DNA of 64,000 nucleotides from Tenodera sinensis (lineage: Eukaryota; Arthropoda; Insecta; Mantodea; Mantidae): contig CM060961.1 of the NCBI GenBank assembly GCA_030765045.1, positions 35,283,305 to 35,347,304 on the forward strand, read 5' to 3'. Of this stretch, positions 21,110 through 32,584 are shown piece after piece. The stretch's first letter is position 1. The number at the start of each line of letters is the position of its first letter. A program made the position numbers and the translations under genes. The notes below the pieces were generated by a model. The model was not told the DNA's origin, searched no databases, and was given only the letters and a program-made list of their open reading frames with translations.

Positions 21110-21963
21110 TGTTAGTTCGATGTCGAGATTCCATCGAAAATATATGTTTTGAGACCGGCTAAATACAAAAAGAGAGCTTTTTTGGAAAAATTTCTGTGTG
21201 TGTGAGTGTGTGCGTGCGTGCGTGCGTGCGTGCGTGTGTGTGTGTGTGCTGTCAGTCTGTGAACAGCATAACTCAAAGACGAAAAGTCGGTTAAAAACCA
21301 AAGTTGATATTTAACTTTAATGTCTTTCAAGGATGCGACACGAAGATTTTGAAGAAAATAGCCCCACTGTAAACTACTCTTTACATGAAAAATTTTTCAA
21401 AAATTATATTTTCTTGAAAATAGCTCTAACGATTTTGATTAAAATGTCATGTGTTTAAGACATTTGTATGAGAAATGAAATTTATATTTTGAATTTTCTG
21501 GCTATAGCCCCTGTACTCGTATTTACTCTAGACTACTTTTGCATAAGTGGTAAACCGTAAGAGATAGACAAAATCTCACTGCACAAAAAATGTAGATCTT
21601 GCTAAAACACACAATTTATGTGGAAATAATTTTTTTGTAGAGTGAATCATCTTGGAGATATTCTTTCTTATTTGTGTCAGACTCGGAAAACTTAAAGCTT
21701 TGGTGATATGGAACATCGTTGTTCATCTTTTATGTATTAAGTGTGCAAAGAGAACGGAATCCCAAAGCTTTAAAAGATTTGACTATCGCTCAAAGACTAC
21801 TGTATTCTAATATTCCCCTTACATCTACAAGGAAATAACCAATAAGATAATTTGTAAAAATGTTTATTTTAACTAACACGAAGAAGATATAGGAATAAGA
21901 GTTTTTAAGAATGGTTAGTACAAGAGTAGAGAAAGTCATGTGAGTGCAACACATCAGATTTTT
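21110..21963 (-). mobile_element. family M, near full-length copy
   Basis: Minus-oriented copy from TTCGATGTCGAGATT to GTGAGTGCAACACATCAGAT and TTTT. The GTGC/GT tract is at 21196-21248, the family's fixed position. Confidence 0.8.
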
Positions 21964-21965
21964 CC

Positions 21966-22960
21966 TAAATACTTTCCTGCTTTGTCAATATATTCGTCTG
22001 ATTTTGAATTAAACATTTTCACAAGTTTTAAGTATAATTAGATCTCGTTGAATTTTTTTGAGTACTAGATTTTCTCTTCCTTTATACGTACCGTTACAAT
22101 CCAAAATATAAAGCCAATTATCATACAAGCTACCGCATTTTGTGCATCTCTCCCCCATTTGGGTTTATTACCCCCATCCTAGCCCATGCATACCCTATTC
22201 TGGCCTCTTTATTGCATACCTCGATGTATTTCTGTCTTCCTCATTCCATTTTTATGAGTCTGTAAGCTATTAATGACCTTTTGTCACTAAAGTTACTCAA
22301 AATTTCTTGTTTTTCCATATCCTCCACTCTTGCTCTAAATTCCCACCAAGTTTCTTTTTTTCCCCATTTTCTTCTGTACAATCATGCATTGGTCAGATGT
22401 ACTTGTATAAAGAAGGCTATGCATAGAAGATTGTGACATGTTTAAATTGATTAACGAAATGCTATAAAGCTCTTCTCAACGGAAGGAGTTACTCCAAATT
22501 GAATTATGCAAAGATTGAAGGGTGTATATCGGACAGCCTTCCGCACATTTCATTCCCATTCTAGTTTTTACAAAATTCCTACGTGTTAGCAATGTAATCT
22601 GGCATATGGAACTAATTACCCGAACCTTGAGCTAATGAGCTTCTTGCTGAATTACCTCACAAGAATTCTCATTACCTTATCTACACTGCGTTGGTAATTG
22701 TTTTACTCAACACGGAAGTTACGCATTAATGGCCCTTACTCATGAAGGACGAGACACCCCATTATCTGTCTCTTCAAGTTTAGTACCCACGAACTACCGG
22801 GCAGCGACAACGTTAATAAAGCTGCCTCTTGTACGCACCCAATCAAACGACGTACAGTGTCGTACAAAGCAAAGGTATACCTACAGAAGAGCAGTCAATA
22901 TGAAAATATATACAGGTTAAAGAGGAGCAATTAAATTGTATATCGATGTAAAAGGTGCAA
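21966..22960. other. unannotated stretch
   Basis: About 1 kb without a recognisable gene or repeat. The C-rich part near 22150-22200 (CTCCCCCATTTGGG) has no clear meaning. Confidence 0.35.
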
Positions 22961-22969
22961 TACAATACT

Positions 22970-23505
22970 CTTGTACTAATCCATTTTCTTGTAGGGGCGA
23001 GGGGAATGTGTAAATACAGTAGGTTTTGAGCGATATTCAAATTTTTGAAGCTTTCAAATTCCGTTCTCTTTGCATGATTTACATATATAAAATGAATAAC
23101 GATGTTCCATTTGACAGAAGTATGTTCTCTGAAACTCACACAAATAACAAGGAATATCTCCGAAATGGTCCACTGCACAAAAAAATTGGTCTATCTCTTA
23201 CGATTTACCAGTCATGTAACAGTCATCCGGTGTAAGCAGGACTACAAGGGCTATAGCCAGAAAATTCAAAATATGCATTTTCATTGCCATAAAAATACTT
23301 CAAACATGACATTTCAATCAAAATCGTTAGAGCCATTTTCGAGAAAATCAAAATTTTCGAAACATTTTCCATGTAAAGGGTAGTTTAAGGTGGAGGAATT
23401 TTCTTCAAAATCTTCATGTGGCATCCTGAAAAGACATTAAATTTAAATACCAACTTTGGTTTTTAACGTACTTTCCATTTTTGAGTTACACTGCCCAAAG
23501 ACTGG

Positions 23506-23571
<66 letters not shown>

Positions 23572-23790
23572 CACACACACAGAAACACACACACACACAC
23601 ACACACAGAAACACACACACTCGGGAATTTTTATAAAAATCCTTTTTTTATTCAGGGGGCATTAAGACATATATTCGATGAAATCAGAGGGTGCGTGTGT
23701 TTCTAACACCGTGCCTCAAAAAGTGTATTTTCAGTGAGATCTCTATATTGTATTTTTTCAGTGTAATACAGTACTCGCTCTTCAGTATAA
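22970..23790 (+). mobile_element. family M copy with long CA tract
   Basis: The copy begins inside the first 40 bases of the family (ACTCTTGTACTAA) and runs to the CAGTGTAATACAGTACTCG end. A compound CA/GAAACA tract fills 23506-23620. Confidence 0.75.
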
Positions 23791-23795
23791 TGGAA

Positions 23796-25090
23796 GCTTA
23801 TCATGTTGGAAAAGCATACAATTGTTCACTTATTCCTAAAGGATTGGCTTTCAAGTAATAAAATATCAATTTACACACACCCTGCGGTTCATAATATTCG
23901 TCAATCAGTTCTCGTTAGGGAGATAATGAAAAATTGTCTAGCTTCCATGTCATGTTGGCATACCTGGCAGAGCTGCCTCTTCAAACTTTGACATCTGGCT
24001 TTAAATCCTGCCTCAGAGAAAGTTTACGAACTGCAAACTCGGCGTCTCTTTTCTCTCAAAAAGTTTCAGGCAGAATATATATACACTTTTATTAATTCAT
24101 TCATTCTTATTCATTCATTCCTTCCTTCCTTCCTCCATTCCTCTCTTCTCTGTTCGGAAGTATGTAAATCCAGTAGTTTTTACCCTCGTAGTAAATGTTA
24201 AAACTAGGAGCTAACTTGGCAAGGTCATCTGGGGAAACATACATTTAGCTTCTAAGGCTGAAGACAAGTGAAAACCCACGTTCGTTGATTCCTGCCCTTA
24301 TATATGTAATACTGGACACTGGTTTGACTCCACATTCATTTAATACCTGTTGTTGCATCACTAGGTATGATAGGATACACGTTTGAGAGTACAGCGTTCT
24401 TATTCGGTGTTATTAGCAGTCTTAGTTGGCAAGATATATTGTTAACTTGTATTACAGTGTATTTTGATGTTAATTCTTTGGCCACTTCGACACCTGAGAG
24501 ATAGACACACATTCGGAAATTGCAAATGCGTGATAGATATCGAATGTTGCTTGCATCGGATAGTTTACTTATTGCCATTGCGTAGTCTTTAACTGTAAGT
24601 CCATCGTGAGAGGAGTTAGTATAAGTAATGTATAACTAGACTGGGTACTAGATGGGTTTTCTTTGGGTTAGGTTGAAACGTTATGTTGGGTTAAGACTGC
24701 TCTATTGGCAGCCTTGAATAATGGAAACTTCGTTCATTGCACGGCAATTGTTTTCAGCTTTGGCAATTCTTTTCAACCCGCTAGAATAAGGCAGGCCGCA
24801 GATGTTGTAGGTGGCCATGTTTTGTGGTTCGATTGTATTTTAAATGTTATTGAGTAAAAGCAACACACAAATTGATGGTAATACTCACACTTGTACCCGC
24901 GGTACTGATGATTCATATTATCGAGATGAATTATCCTGAGGAATCCTTGATCTTGAATTAACCTTGAAAACGTGCTGCGTAATACATCTTCTGTATACAC
25001 ACAATGCCACTTTCAACTATTCATCCCGCGACCAATGCCGACTTTATTTACAGTTGGGAGAATCAAATGATTTATTTATGATGTCCAATG
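23796..25090. other. unannotated stretch with small tetranucleotide repeat
   Basis: Imperfect TTCA and CCTT units occupy about 24092-24145. No gene was recognised in the remaining 1.2 kb. Confidence 0.4.
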
Positions 25091-25094
25091 AAAC

Positions 25095-25340
25095 CTACTT
25101 ACTTCCCTGACGAAACTGTGGAAGGTTTACAGTAGAGGGGAGTGTGTCAAAAAACTGCAGATCTGAACTTTCCGGTAGTGGCTCGTAAACCGGCGCCTTT
25201 ACCCCCTTCGGACTTACACATCCCCTGGGATCCGGACCCGGAGACTTCCCCCGGAGAGGATTTACAGAGAGTAAATTCCCTAACATGCACGCCGGAACTC
25301 ACGCCGGAGTTACAGCCCTGAAACAGACAACCAGGTTGAA
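25095..25340. repeat. GC-rich segment, possible SINE body
   Basis: An abrupt GC-rich island (CCCCTGGGATCCGGACCCGG, near 25214) in AT-rich DNA, with repeated GCCGGA words. It looks like part of a retroposed element, but I have no second copy in the window and no target duplication. Confidence 0.3.
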
Positions 25341-25567
25341 GCGAACTGAGAAGCGAGGTAAAATAAGAAGACAAGAAATTCGAGGGAAATAAGTATTCTT
25401 CCCAGCATTTGTCTAGCAACCCACAGAAACTTAACAAAAATCTTATAGGTTAGGAACATCGGAACGGCAATGGGACTCACGACCTTCCGAACGTAGACCA
25501 CAGATGCTACCACCTGAGGCAAAGGTGGGCAAAGCCTAAAAAATAGACGGAGCGGTACTAAACAAAA

Positions 25568-26282
25568 AATGTGATGTGTTGCACTCACATGACTTTCTCT
25601 ACTCTTGTAGTAACCATTCTAACAAACTCTTATTCCTATATCTCCATGTTAGTTCAGATAAACAATTGTACAAATTATCTTACTGCTTATGTCCTTGTAG
25701 GTGCAAGGGGAATATTAGAATACAGCAGGCTTTGTGCGACAGTCAAATCTTGTTGACATTTGAGATTCCGTTCTCTTTGCACGATTGACACATACAAAAA
25801 TGAACAACGTTGTTGCATTTCGCTAAAGTTCTAAGTTTTCCGAAACTCACACACATAACAAGGAATATCTCCGAAATGCTCACTCTACAAAAAATATTAT
25901 TTGGACATAAATTGTGTGTTTTAGTACATTTTTTGTAGAGTAAGATTTTCTTTGTCCCTTACGGTTTACAGGTTATTTAAAAGTCATCCAGAGTAAAAGG
26001 ACTACATAGGCTATAGCAAGAAAGTTCAAAATATAAATTTCATTTGTCATCAAAATGTGTCAAACATAGCATTTTAATCAAAAACGTTAGAGCCATTTTC
26101 AAGAAAATCAAAGTTTTCGAAAATTTTCCCATGTAAAAGGTAGTTTACGCTGGAGCAAATTTCTTCAAAATTTTCCCGTCACATCCTTGGAAAACATTAA
26201 ACTTAAATACCAACGTTGGCTTTTAACCGACTTTTAGTTTTTGAGTTATCCTGTCCACAGACACACAGAGACACACACACAC

Positions 26283-26325
<43 letters not shown>

Positions 26326-26432
26326 AACTTTTTCCAAAAATACTTTTCTTGGATTCAGGTGGCCTCAAAACATATTTGCGGTGAAATCTTGACATCGAAA
26401 TTTTGGGTGGAATATAATAGTTGCTCTAAAAA
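25568..26432 (+). mobile_element. family M, full-length copy
   Basis: From ATGTGATGTGTTGCACTCAC to GGGTGGAATATAATAGTTGC. It has all internal landmarks, and a CA tract at 26271-26323. Confidence 0.8.
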
Positions 26433-26974
26433 TAGTGTAACAAATGAGAAAACACCAGTTGCTGCTAATCACACTATATGGCATTCTAGTCAGCGTGCTG
26501 TTAACGTTATACTAAATTGCCTTTGTATAAACTCAGAGCAACAGAACAACTGACGAATCGTATCACAAATAGTCAGGTTACAACTCGCACTGAACTGCTA
26601 CTAAGCACGATTCACAGGGGCTGTTCACTGAACGCTTCGTGAACGTTTAACTCACTTCAACACTTCACCACAAGCACGGCTGGAACAACAACTTCTACTA
26701 CTTCTACTCCGGGCACGAGCAGGTTCCTTATGTAGTTCTTTGGACAATGGAGAGGTTCTGGAAGTAGAATGATCGGGAGAGGCTGCGAGAGAACAGTCCA
26801 GACACCGAACCACAACACAACAGCTATTATTTTCGGAGGCTCTATTTTCATGCTGGTGGCCGGGTTTTTTTTTCGGCCAGGTAAACGCCTCTGGCCCATT
26901 TCTGTTGTCGGGCGGAGACCAGTCCCCGACCAGCATTTCTTATCAGCCGCATCCGGGCTCACGGAAACAAAAAC

Positions 26975-27290
26975 AAAACTAAACCAATGGCTATTGCTGG
27001 AAAAAGGCTGAGTAAACTAATATTTCACAATACCGTGAAGCGGTTTTATGGAAGCGAAATTTGGGCATTTAGATCAAGAGATAAAGCTGAAATTAACACC
27101 TCACAAATAAGATTTCTTCGCTCATTAACTGGAGTAACGCTAAGAGCGAAGATCTTAGAGAAACGGTTGAGGATATACAAAATTATACAACATATTTAGA
27201 GAATGTCAATTTCCCGTTTACCAAAGATAATATTCCACTTCAAACCTCGAGGTAAAAGAGATCTAGGAAGACCTTTCAACCGATGGAAGG
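26975..27290 (+). pseudogene. C-terminal remnant of a non-LTR retrotransposon
   Basis: The frame from 26987 reads FYGSEIWAF, then QIRFLRSLTGVTLRAKIL. After a frameshift, RMSISRLPKIIFHFKPRGKR and then GRPFNRW follow. The series YGSExW, FLRxxxG and KxRGxRDxGRPxxRW is the typical tail of CR1/RTE/L2-like ORF2 proteins in arthropods. The YGSExW and RFLR blocks are shared with remnants at 36265 and 46700, suggesting one old family. Confidence 0.75.
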
Positions 27291-27299
27291 GCCACTTTT

Positions 27300-27560
27300 C
27301 ATAATTGCAGAATGGGCATAACACCCAATACTGCTTTGATAGAAGATGACCAAAGTGGTCCGGGTTCGATCCCAGGTAACTGCATGTGGGATTTGTGGTG
27401 GACAAAGCGGTGCTGGGGCGGGTTCCTCCGGGTTCTCTGGTTTCCCCCGCCATCTCATTCCACCGGTGCTCCATCTTCATTCCATGTATCATCAGTGTCA
27501 CCGCCTGTCGTAAACAGTGAACATCCAGGATATAGCCCTGACTTGCTCTGGTGACTATCA
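27300..27560 (+). mobile_element. tRNA-like SINE with conserved central region
   Basis: A B-box-like GGGTTCGATCCCAGG (near 27363) is followed by GGGCGGGTTCCTCCGGGTTC and TCTGGTTTCCCCCGCC. To my knowledge the CTCCGGGT-CCGGTTTCCCCC type of word recurs in SINE central domains of several animals. Target duplications are not apparent. Confidence 0.5.
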
Positions 27561-27564
27561 CCTG

Positions 27565-28920
27565 TTTCCAAGCACGAGGAATGGCTTGGATGACATCTGT
27601 TTGAAACGAATGAAGAGCTGAAGGTGTGCTATAATCACGGCTACACAGAAAATATCACCGTTTGTAAAGCGCTACAAGTGCCAGAATGTAAATGAAAAAT
27701 ATAATGAAAAATAATTTAATTGTTTAGTTTACTTGGGTCTAATTTAAGTCCCAAAAATAAATTTAAGAAGAACTAATGGTACTTATTTTCTAAATTGTCT
27801 TCAACTTTGAATAAAATTACAATTTAGATCCTACTCCTGTAGACCAGGCATGGGCACGAGAGGAGAGGTAGCGATTGAACTTGCCTTTCTCAGTCCACAT
27901 TCTCTTGCCGAGTGACGAAGGTTGTTTTGATGCTACAAGCACACACCTGCGTGGTAGTAATAATTTCTACGCTATTATTAACTATTTTGTTTATATTAAA
28001 CATATTTTGCATACCACAATTATTACTGCCAATCGCTTAAATTGGAGACTTAACATGTGGCTGCACGTCACTGCAATGGATAACAGGTCCTGGCGAGCGG
28101 CTACAGAAACATAGGGCAGTTTTAAAATGTGTGCTTTGGCCACACGGTTATGAGGACTGTCTGTGGAACTGATGAGCCCAAAAAATCGGGTTCAAATTTG
28201 GAGAGGGATAAACTTTTTTGCCCCTTTCTTTTCCGTTTTGAGAGGAATGTTGTGCTTATGCTTGAAAATATAACAAAATACAAGGGGCATAGTATATATA
28301 TATGTGTGTATATATATACCATCATATACAAGGGGCATAGTATTCTATACTTCTATTAAATAATTTATTTTCTGATTGATTTTCACTCTTCAATTCTGTG
28401 CACCACAATGTATAGGTTCAAACATTTGAGTATTCTTTCGAATGATCGTGAAGCCTTTTCACTGAGGAACGAAAGAGGGTAGGAAGGAACGAAAGAAGCA
28501 AGAAAAGAAAGAAAATAAAAAATATCGACCTTTGGGTATTTGAACTTGCGCCTTTAATATGTGCGTACCATATCCATTACGCTAAACATATAGGATATGG
28601 AATTCGCTCGCTTGTTCTGTCATCAAGAGTTACAGCTGTACTGGACATAATCAGTGGCGTGCATACCGTCAAACAATTTTAAGGCATAGTTTTGTAATTC
28701 GTAGTCGCAGACTATAGGCTTCCTATCTAAAACTGATTGCCTATGAACCGTCCATCACCATTAAAATTGGAGTGGAGTTATTCATTTGCATTCTGTATAA
28801 TTGCAAATTGAAACCGCCATATCAAACAACAAATTTGACTGGTTTTGTAACTTACAAAACACTCTCTGGCACTCTTCATGAAACAGATGAGCGACTAACC
28901 ACTGAATGAGCCGCATCGCA
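27565..28920. other. unannotated stretch
   Basis: The only structure I see is a 17-bp direct repeat, TACAAGGGGCATAGTAT (28280 and 28327), around a TATATA/TGTGTATA tract. Confidence 0.4.
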
Positions 28921-28932
28921 AGCTGAGCAGCA

Positions 28933-29322
28933 GTGAAGGTGAGGGATGAAATGTGGAGTGAGACAAGGAAGCCCTTTTTAGCCGATTCTGCCCATACCCG
29001 GTGTATATTTGCATATTATGCCAAGAGTAATACGATAAACAAGACCGAGCAATGCCGTTATTGGTACAAGTACCCAACGGCTGTTAAATATCCCATAACA
29101 AATGAAATCTCCACTAACCTGTCATTCGCTTGGGTCCATACTCATAAAGTTGTCACAGCCATGCTCGTGATGGCTTCTGGAATGGCGAGTCAAAACTGGA
29201 AACCTTTTATCATCGGTGACGGCTACAAATTCCGACTGAAACATAAAAGTAGAGATGGTTGGTGCACGTGGTGTTGTGCCAATAAAATGTGTTACACTAC
29301 TGCCCTCAGTGTCAGACTGTAA
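28933..29322 (+). CDS. hypothetical protein with FLYWCH-like zinc finger (uncertain)
   Basis: The 129-residue frame has at its C-terminus a pattern of the form dGYKF, then about ten residues, then TWCCANKMCYTTAL. This resembles FLYWCH fingers, where an aromatic strand leads to WxC and a second cysteine. An earlier segment, EQCRYWYKYPTAVKYP, may be a degenerate second finger. FLYWCH domains occur in arthropod chromatin proteins and in Mutator-type transposases, so this may be a transposase or host exon fragment. No splice sites or neighbours support a host gene. The start Met is simply the first in frame. Confidence 0.35.
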   Translation: MKVRDEMWSETRKPFLADSAHTRCIFAYYAKSNTINKTEQCRYWYKYPTAVKYPITNEISTNLSFAWVHTHKVVTAMLVMASGMASQNWKPFIIGDGYKFRLKHKSRDGWCTWCCANKMCYTTALSVRL

Positions 29323-29439
29323 CACTTACACAAGTCAAATACAGAATATAATCACCAACGACATTACAACTTCCACTGCAAATTACGCTGTTTGCTTACT
29401 TTATTGCATTGTTTAGAATCCTAGGCTTACCGTATTCAT

Positions 29440-29502
29440 AATACTAAGTAGAGCAAATGTTGTATTCCACCCAAAAATTCGATGTCGAGACTTCGGAAGA
29501 AC
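29440..29502 (-). mobile_element. family M end fragment
   Basis: AAGTAGAGCAAATGTTGTATTCCACCC and the following ATTCGATGTCGAGACTTC match the microsatellite-side end of family M in minus orientation. Confidence 0.6.
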
Positions 29503-29821
29503 AGTTTGTAGAAGCTATATGAAAGTAACCCAATAGATAGACAAGTCACGTGACTAACACAATATTTCTTTTACGTTCTTGCGGCGAAGGTTTGCGCATA
29601 TGTTGAAGGTCACAAAATGTGACTGTCCCTGCATCATTTTTAAGGAAACCCATTCTGTCACGCTTGCAAGACCAACAAAAATATACCTTTATTTTAAAAA
29701 TTGTCCGTTTCTAACGCAAAAATGTCGTCAACCATGACAGACGAAGTTATGGTTGCATGAAAACTTGCAGTCTCTGAAGCGTAGTCAAGTTAAGTGGCAA
29801 CAGCAGCTCATAATTGCAAAC

Positions 29822-29834
29822 AATGCATACAACA
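29822..29834. repeat. target-site duplication (left) of Penelope-like insertion
   Basis: AATGCATACAACA is identical to 30079-30091. Confidence 0.75.
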
Positions 29835-30078
29835 CTAGATGCAATAATATTAACCGGGCTTGTGGGCCGTGGTCTATTGGGTTCCTTCTTCTTCCCAAAC
29901 CGACTGCTGAGATCTCCACTAAGAAACTTCGACCTCGCCGCCACTGAAGATGTCTGCCGTAGTCGCAGACGAAACGTTTGGGAAGAAGAAGGAACCCAAT
30001 AGACCACGGCCCACAAGCCCGGTTAATATTATTGCATCTAGTATTGACACCGGCCGTGAAAGCCTTAGAACTTTGATG
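29835..30078 (+). mobile_element. Penelope-like insertion with perfect inverted arms
   Basis: A 244-bp insertion flanked by an exact 13-bp duplication. Arms at 29835-29900 and 29976-30041 are perfect 66-bp reverse complements around a 75-bp centre. The right side continues into CACCGGCCGTGAAAGCCTTAG. The same CCGGCCGTGAAAGCCT word, preceded by ACAAGCCCGG, occurs on the minus strand near 38575-38665, so it is a dispersed element. Partial inversion, target duplication and a hammerhead-like core fit a truncated, 5'-inverted Penelope-like element. The class is inferred because no RT or GIY-YIG sequence is present. Confidence 0.6.
29942..29976 (+). ncRNA. hammerhead-ribozyme-like core
   Basis: CTGAAGA is followed by T, a 6-bp stem GTCTGC/GCAGAC around CGTAGTC, then GAAAC. 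CTGANGA plus stem II plus GAAA is the conserved hammerhead core, known from the terminal regions of Penelope-like elements. The extra T before the stem is a deviation, and I could not define the cleavage site or stems I and III with confidence. Self-cleavage is therefore not claimed. Confidence 0.5.
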
Positions 30079-30091
30079 AATGCATACAACA
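30079..30091. repeat. target-site duplication (right) of Penelope-like insertion
   Basis: AATGCATACAACA, identical to 29822-29834. Confidence 0.75.
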
Positions 30092-30424
30092 TTTACAGAG
30101 ATTCGGGCATTCAAATAGCTTAAGGCTGATTCCACACAAGGACTAAATATTTGTCATGGACTTGTAAGTCGGCAATTTTTGTTTGCATAGCGCTTACAAT
30201 GCGATTAATTATGGTCGTATAATATGCTCTTCTAATCCGCTGATTACATAACAGAGATCTTAGTATTAGACTAAACTAACGGTTTGTTTATTATGAAATA
30301 TCTATAATCCCCAAGGATAACAGAGTGACTTAATGTACACTTCATGTGTCACACTCCCCAAAAATATTGAACTAGCAACAACCATCTACTTTCTACCCTT
30401 ATCACTAATACATATGTATTGTAC
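30092..30424. other. unannotated stretch
   Basis: No feature recognised. Confidence 0.35.
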
Positions 30425-30429
30425 CATGA

Positions 30430-31065
30430 ACCACACGTATACTACTCTTACTCCTATATCTTCTTCGTGTTAGTTGAGATAAACATTTGTACAATTTATC
30501 TTATTGTTTACTTCCTAGTAGGTGCAAGGGGAATATTAGAATACAGTAGACTTTGTGCGATAGTCAAATCTTTTAAAGCTTTGACATTCCGTTCTCTTTG
30601 CACACTTAACGTATAAAAAATGAACAACGATGTTCCATTTCACGAAAGTTTTAAGTTTTCCGAAACTCACAAGGAATATCTCCTAAATGGTTCACCCTAA
30701 AAGAAAATATATTTAGACATAAGGTGTGTATTTTAGCAAGATCTACATTTTTTGTATGGTATGATTTGGTCTATCTCTAACGGTTTACCAGTTATACAAA
30801 AGTCGTCCAGAGTAAATACGACTACAGGGGCTATAGTCATAAAATTCAAGATATACATTTCATTTTCCATAAAAAATATCTAACATATGACATTGTCAAC
30901 AAAATCAAAATTTTCGAAAAATTTTCCATGTAAAGAGTGCTTTAGGGTGGGGCTATTTTCTTCAAAACCTTCGTATCGCATTCTTGAAAGACATTAAACT
31001 TAAATACCAAATTTGGCTTTTAACCTAATTTTCGTGTTTGTGTTATGCTTTACACACACACGCGC

Positions 31066-31097
<32 letters not shown>

Positions 31098-31140
31098 GCG
31101 CGCGCAGACCTTTTTCTTAAAATGCTTTTTTGGATATGTA
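30430..31140 (+). mobile_element. family M, copy lacking both extreme ends
   Basis: From TACTACTCTTACTCC to AAAATGCTTTTTTGG. A CGCA/CA tract fills 31053-31107. Confidence 0.75.
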
Positions 31141-31598
31141 TATTACAGGATAGGACTGGAAAACTAAATTTCTTTGTTGACTTTGTTATTATTACTTTGT
31201 TATTGTAGATTTTAGAGGTAGTGTTCATGTTGTTTTGATTTATGCCAATTTAATTCTTGGTCGTGTAAGAGTCTCTTTTTTTTTTAAAGTCCCTACTATG
31301 TAATATTACAGGCTAGTTTTAATGCGTGTTTTGAATTTTGATAAGGGCAGTTTAATTGATGCCTGTGTATAGTGATATTTGATGGACATTTTGAGTGCAC
31401 CTCTCGTATGATAATATATGTAGAACACGTGCCTAAGTTGATAAATTATATTAGTTCTAGCCTACCCTATTACTGCCCTTGTGTAATGCTCATAAATCAA
31501 CAATTTTAGTATGCCTGAGGACATTTAATCATATTTATGCAGCAAAGGACTTGTATAGCAAATTATAATATTTATTTGTTTCTAAAATATATGAACAG
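31141..31598. other. unannotated stretch between two family M copies
   Basis: No recognised content. It separates a plus copy from a minus copy. Confidence 0.35.
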
Positions 31599-31605
31599 TT
31601 ACATT

Positions 31606-32154
31606 ACTAAATGGCTCTAACGATTTTGATTAAAATGTCACATGTTTAAGATATTTCTATGACAAATGAAGTGTATATTTTAAATTTTCTGGCTATAGCC
31701 CATGAAGTCCTATTTACTCTGGATTACATTCGCATAACTAGTAAACCGTAAGAGATAGACCAAATTTTAATGCACAAAAAATGTGCATCTTGCTAAATCA
31801 CAGAGTTTATGCCCAAATTAATTTTTTTAGAATGAACCGTTTCGGAGATATTTCTCGTTATTTGTGTAAGTTTTGAAGAACATATACTTCTGTAAACTGG
31901 AACATCTCTATTCATTTGTTTATATGTTAACCGTACAAAGAGAACGAAATTTGAAAGCTTTAAAAGATTTGACTATCGCTCAAAGCCTACTGTATTCTAG
32001 TATTGCCCTTGCACCTACAAGTAAATAAGCAATAAGATAATTTCTTCAAATGTTTATCTCAGCTAACACGAAGAAGACATAGGAATAAGAGTTTGTAAGA
32101 GTAGCCAGTGCAAGAGTAGAGAAAGTCATGTGAGTGCAACACATCAGATTTTTT
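31606..32154 (-). mobile_element. family M, truncated copy
   Basis: It begins abruptly at ATGGCTCTAACGATTTTG, in the middle of the family, and keeps the common end GAGTGCAACACATCAGAT plus oligo-T. Confidence 0.75.
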
Positions 32155-32584
32155 TAAGGTAGTGCCATGGGAAGAAGGCATTACCCTCGGCGGGCTGGCT
32201 CTGATTAAATGCAGCTGTGAATAATATTGGCTACGGCAGGCAATATCTTTCAGCTGGTGCTCACGGGATGTTTGCCTTGAAGCCTGTTCCGCCGCTTTAA
32301 ACTTTCAGACAGTTTTTCTGCCGATGCACCAGACCGTATATAATTATAGCATAGAAAAATAAAAAACATCCGGATATACATTCGTACAGGAAAAGCTTCT
32401 GGACTGTAAAATAAACACGCGTATCAAACCAAACTTGACTTTGATTGCCTTTTGTTTTGTTACACGTGGCAGTGACATCCTTGGCTAACGAGAACAAGTG
32501 CAGCAAACGAGTGTGACATTTAATACAATGTTGCTGATATTTGGTCTTTTTCTCTCTCTCTACATCATAGCCATTTTTAGTTTC
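32155..32584. other. unannotated stretch
   Basis: GGCGGGCTGGCTCTGATTAA (near 32187) hints at a retroposed tRNA-like piece, but the match is too weak to call. Confidence 0.3.

Noticed and set aside
25147..25437. 96-codon cysteine/glycine-rich minus-strand frame as a secreted protein
   Set aside because: No domain, overlaps a second open frame, and lies in a GC-rich repeat-like island.
29835..30041. Simple MITE with 66-bp TIRs
   Set aside because: The 13-bp target duplication lies 37 bases beyond the right arm, so the arms are internal to the inserted unit; a partly inverted Penelope-like copy fits better.
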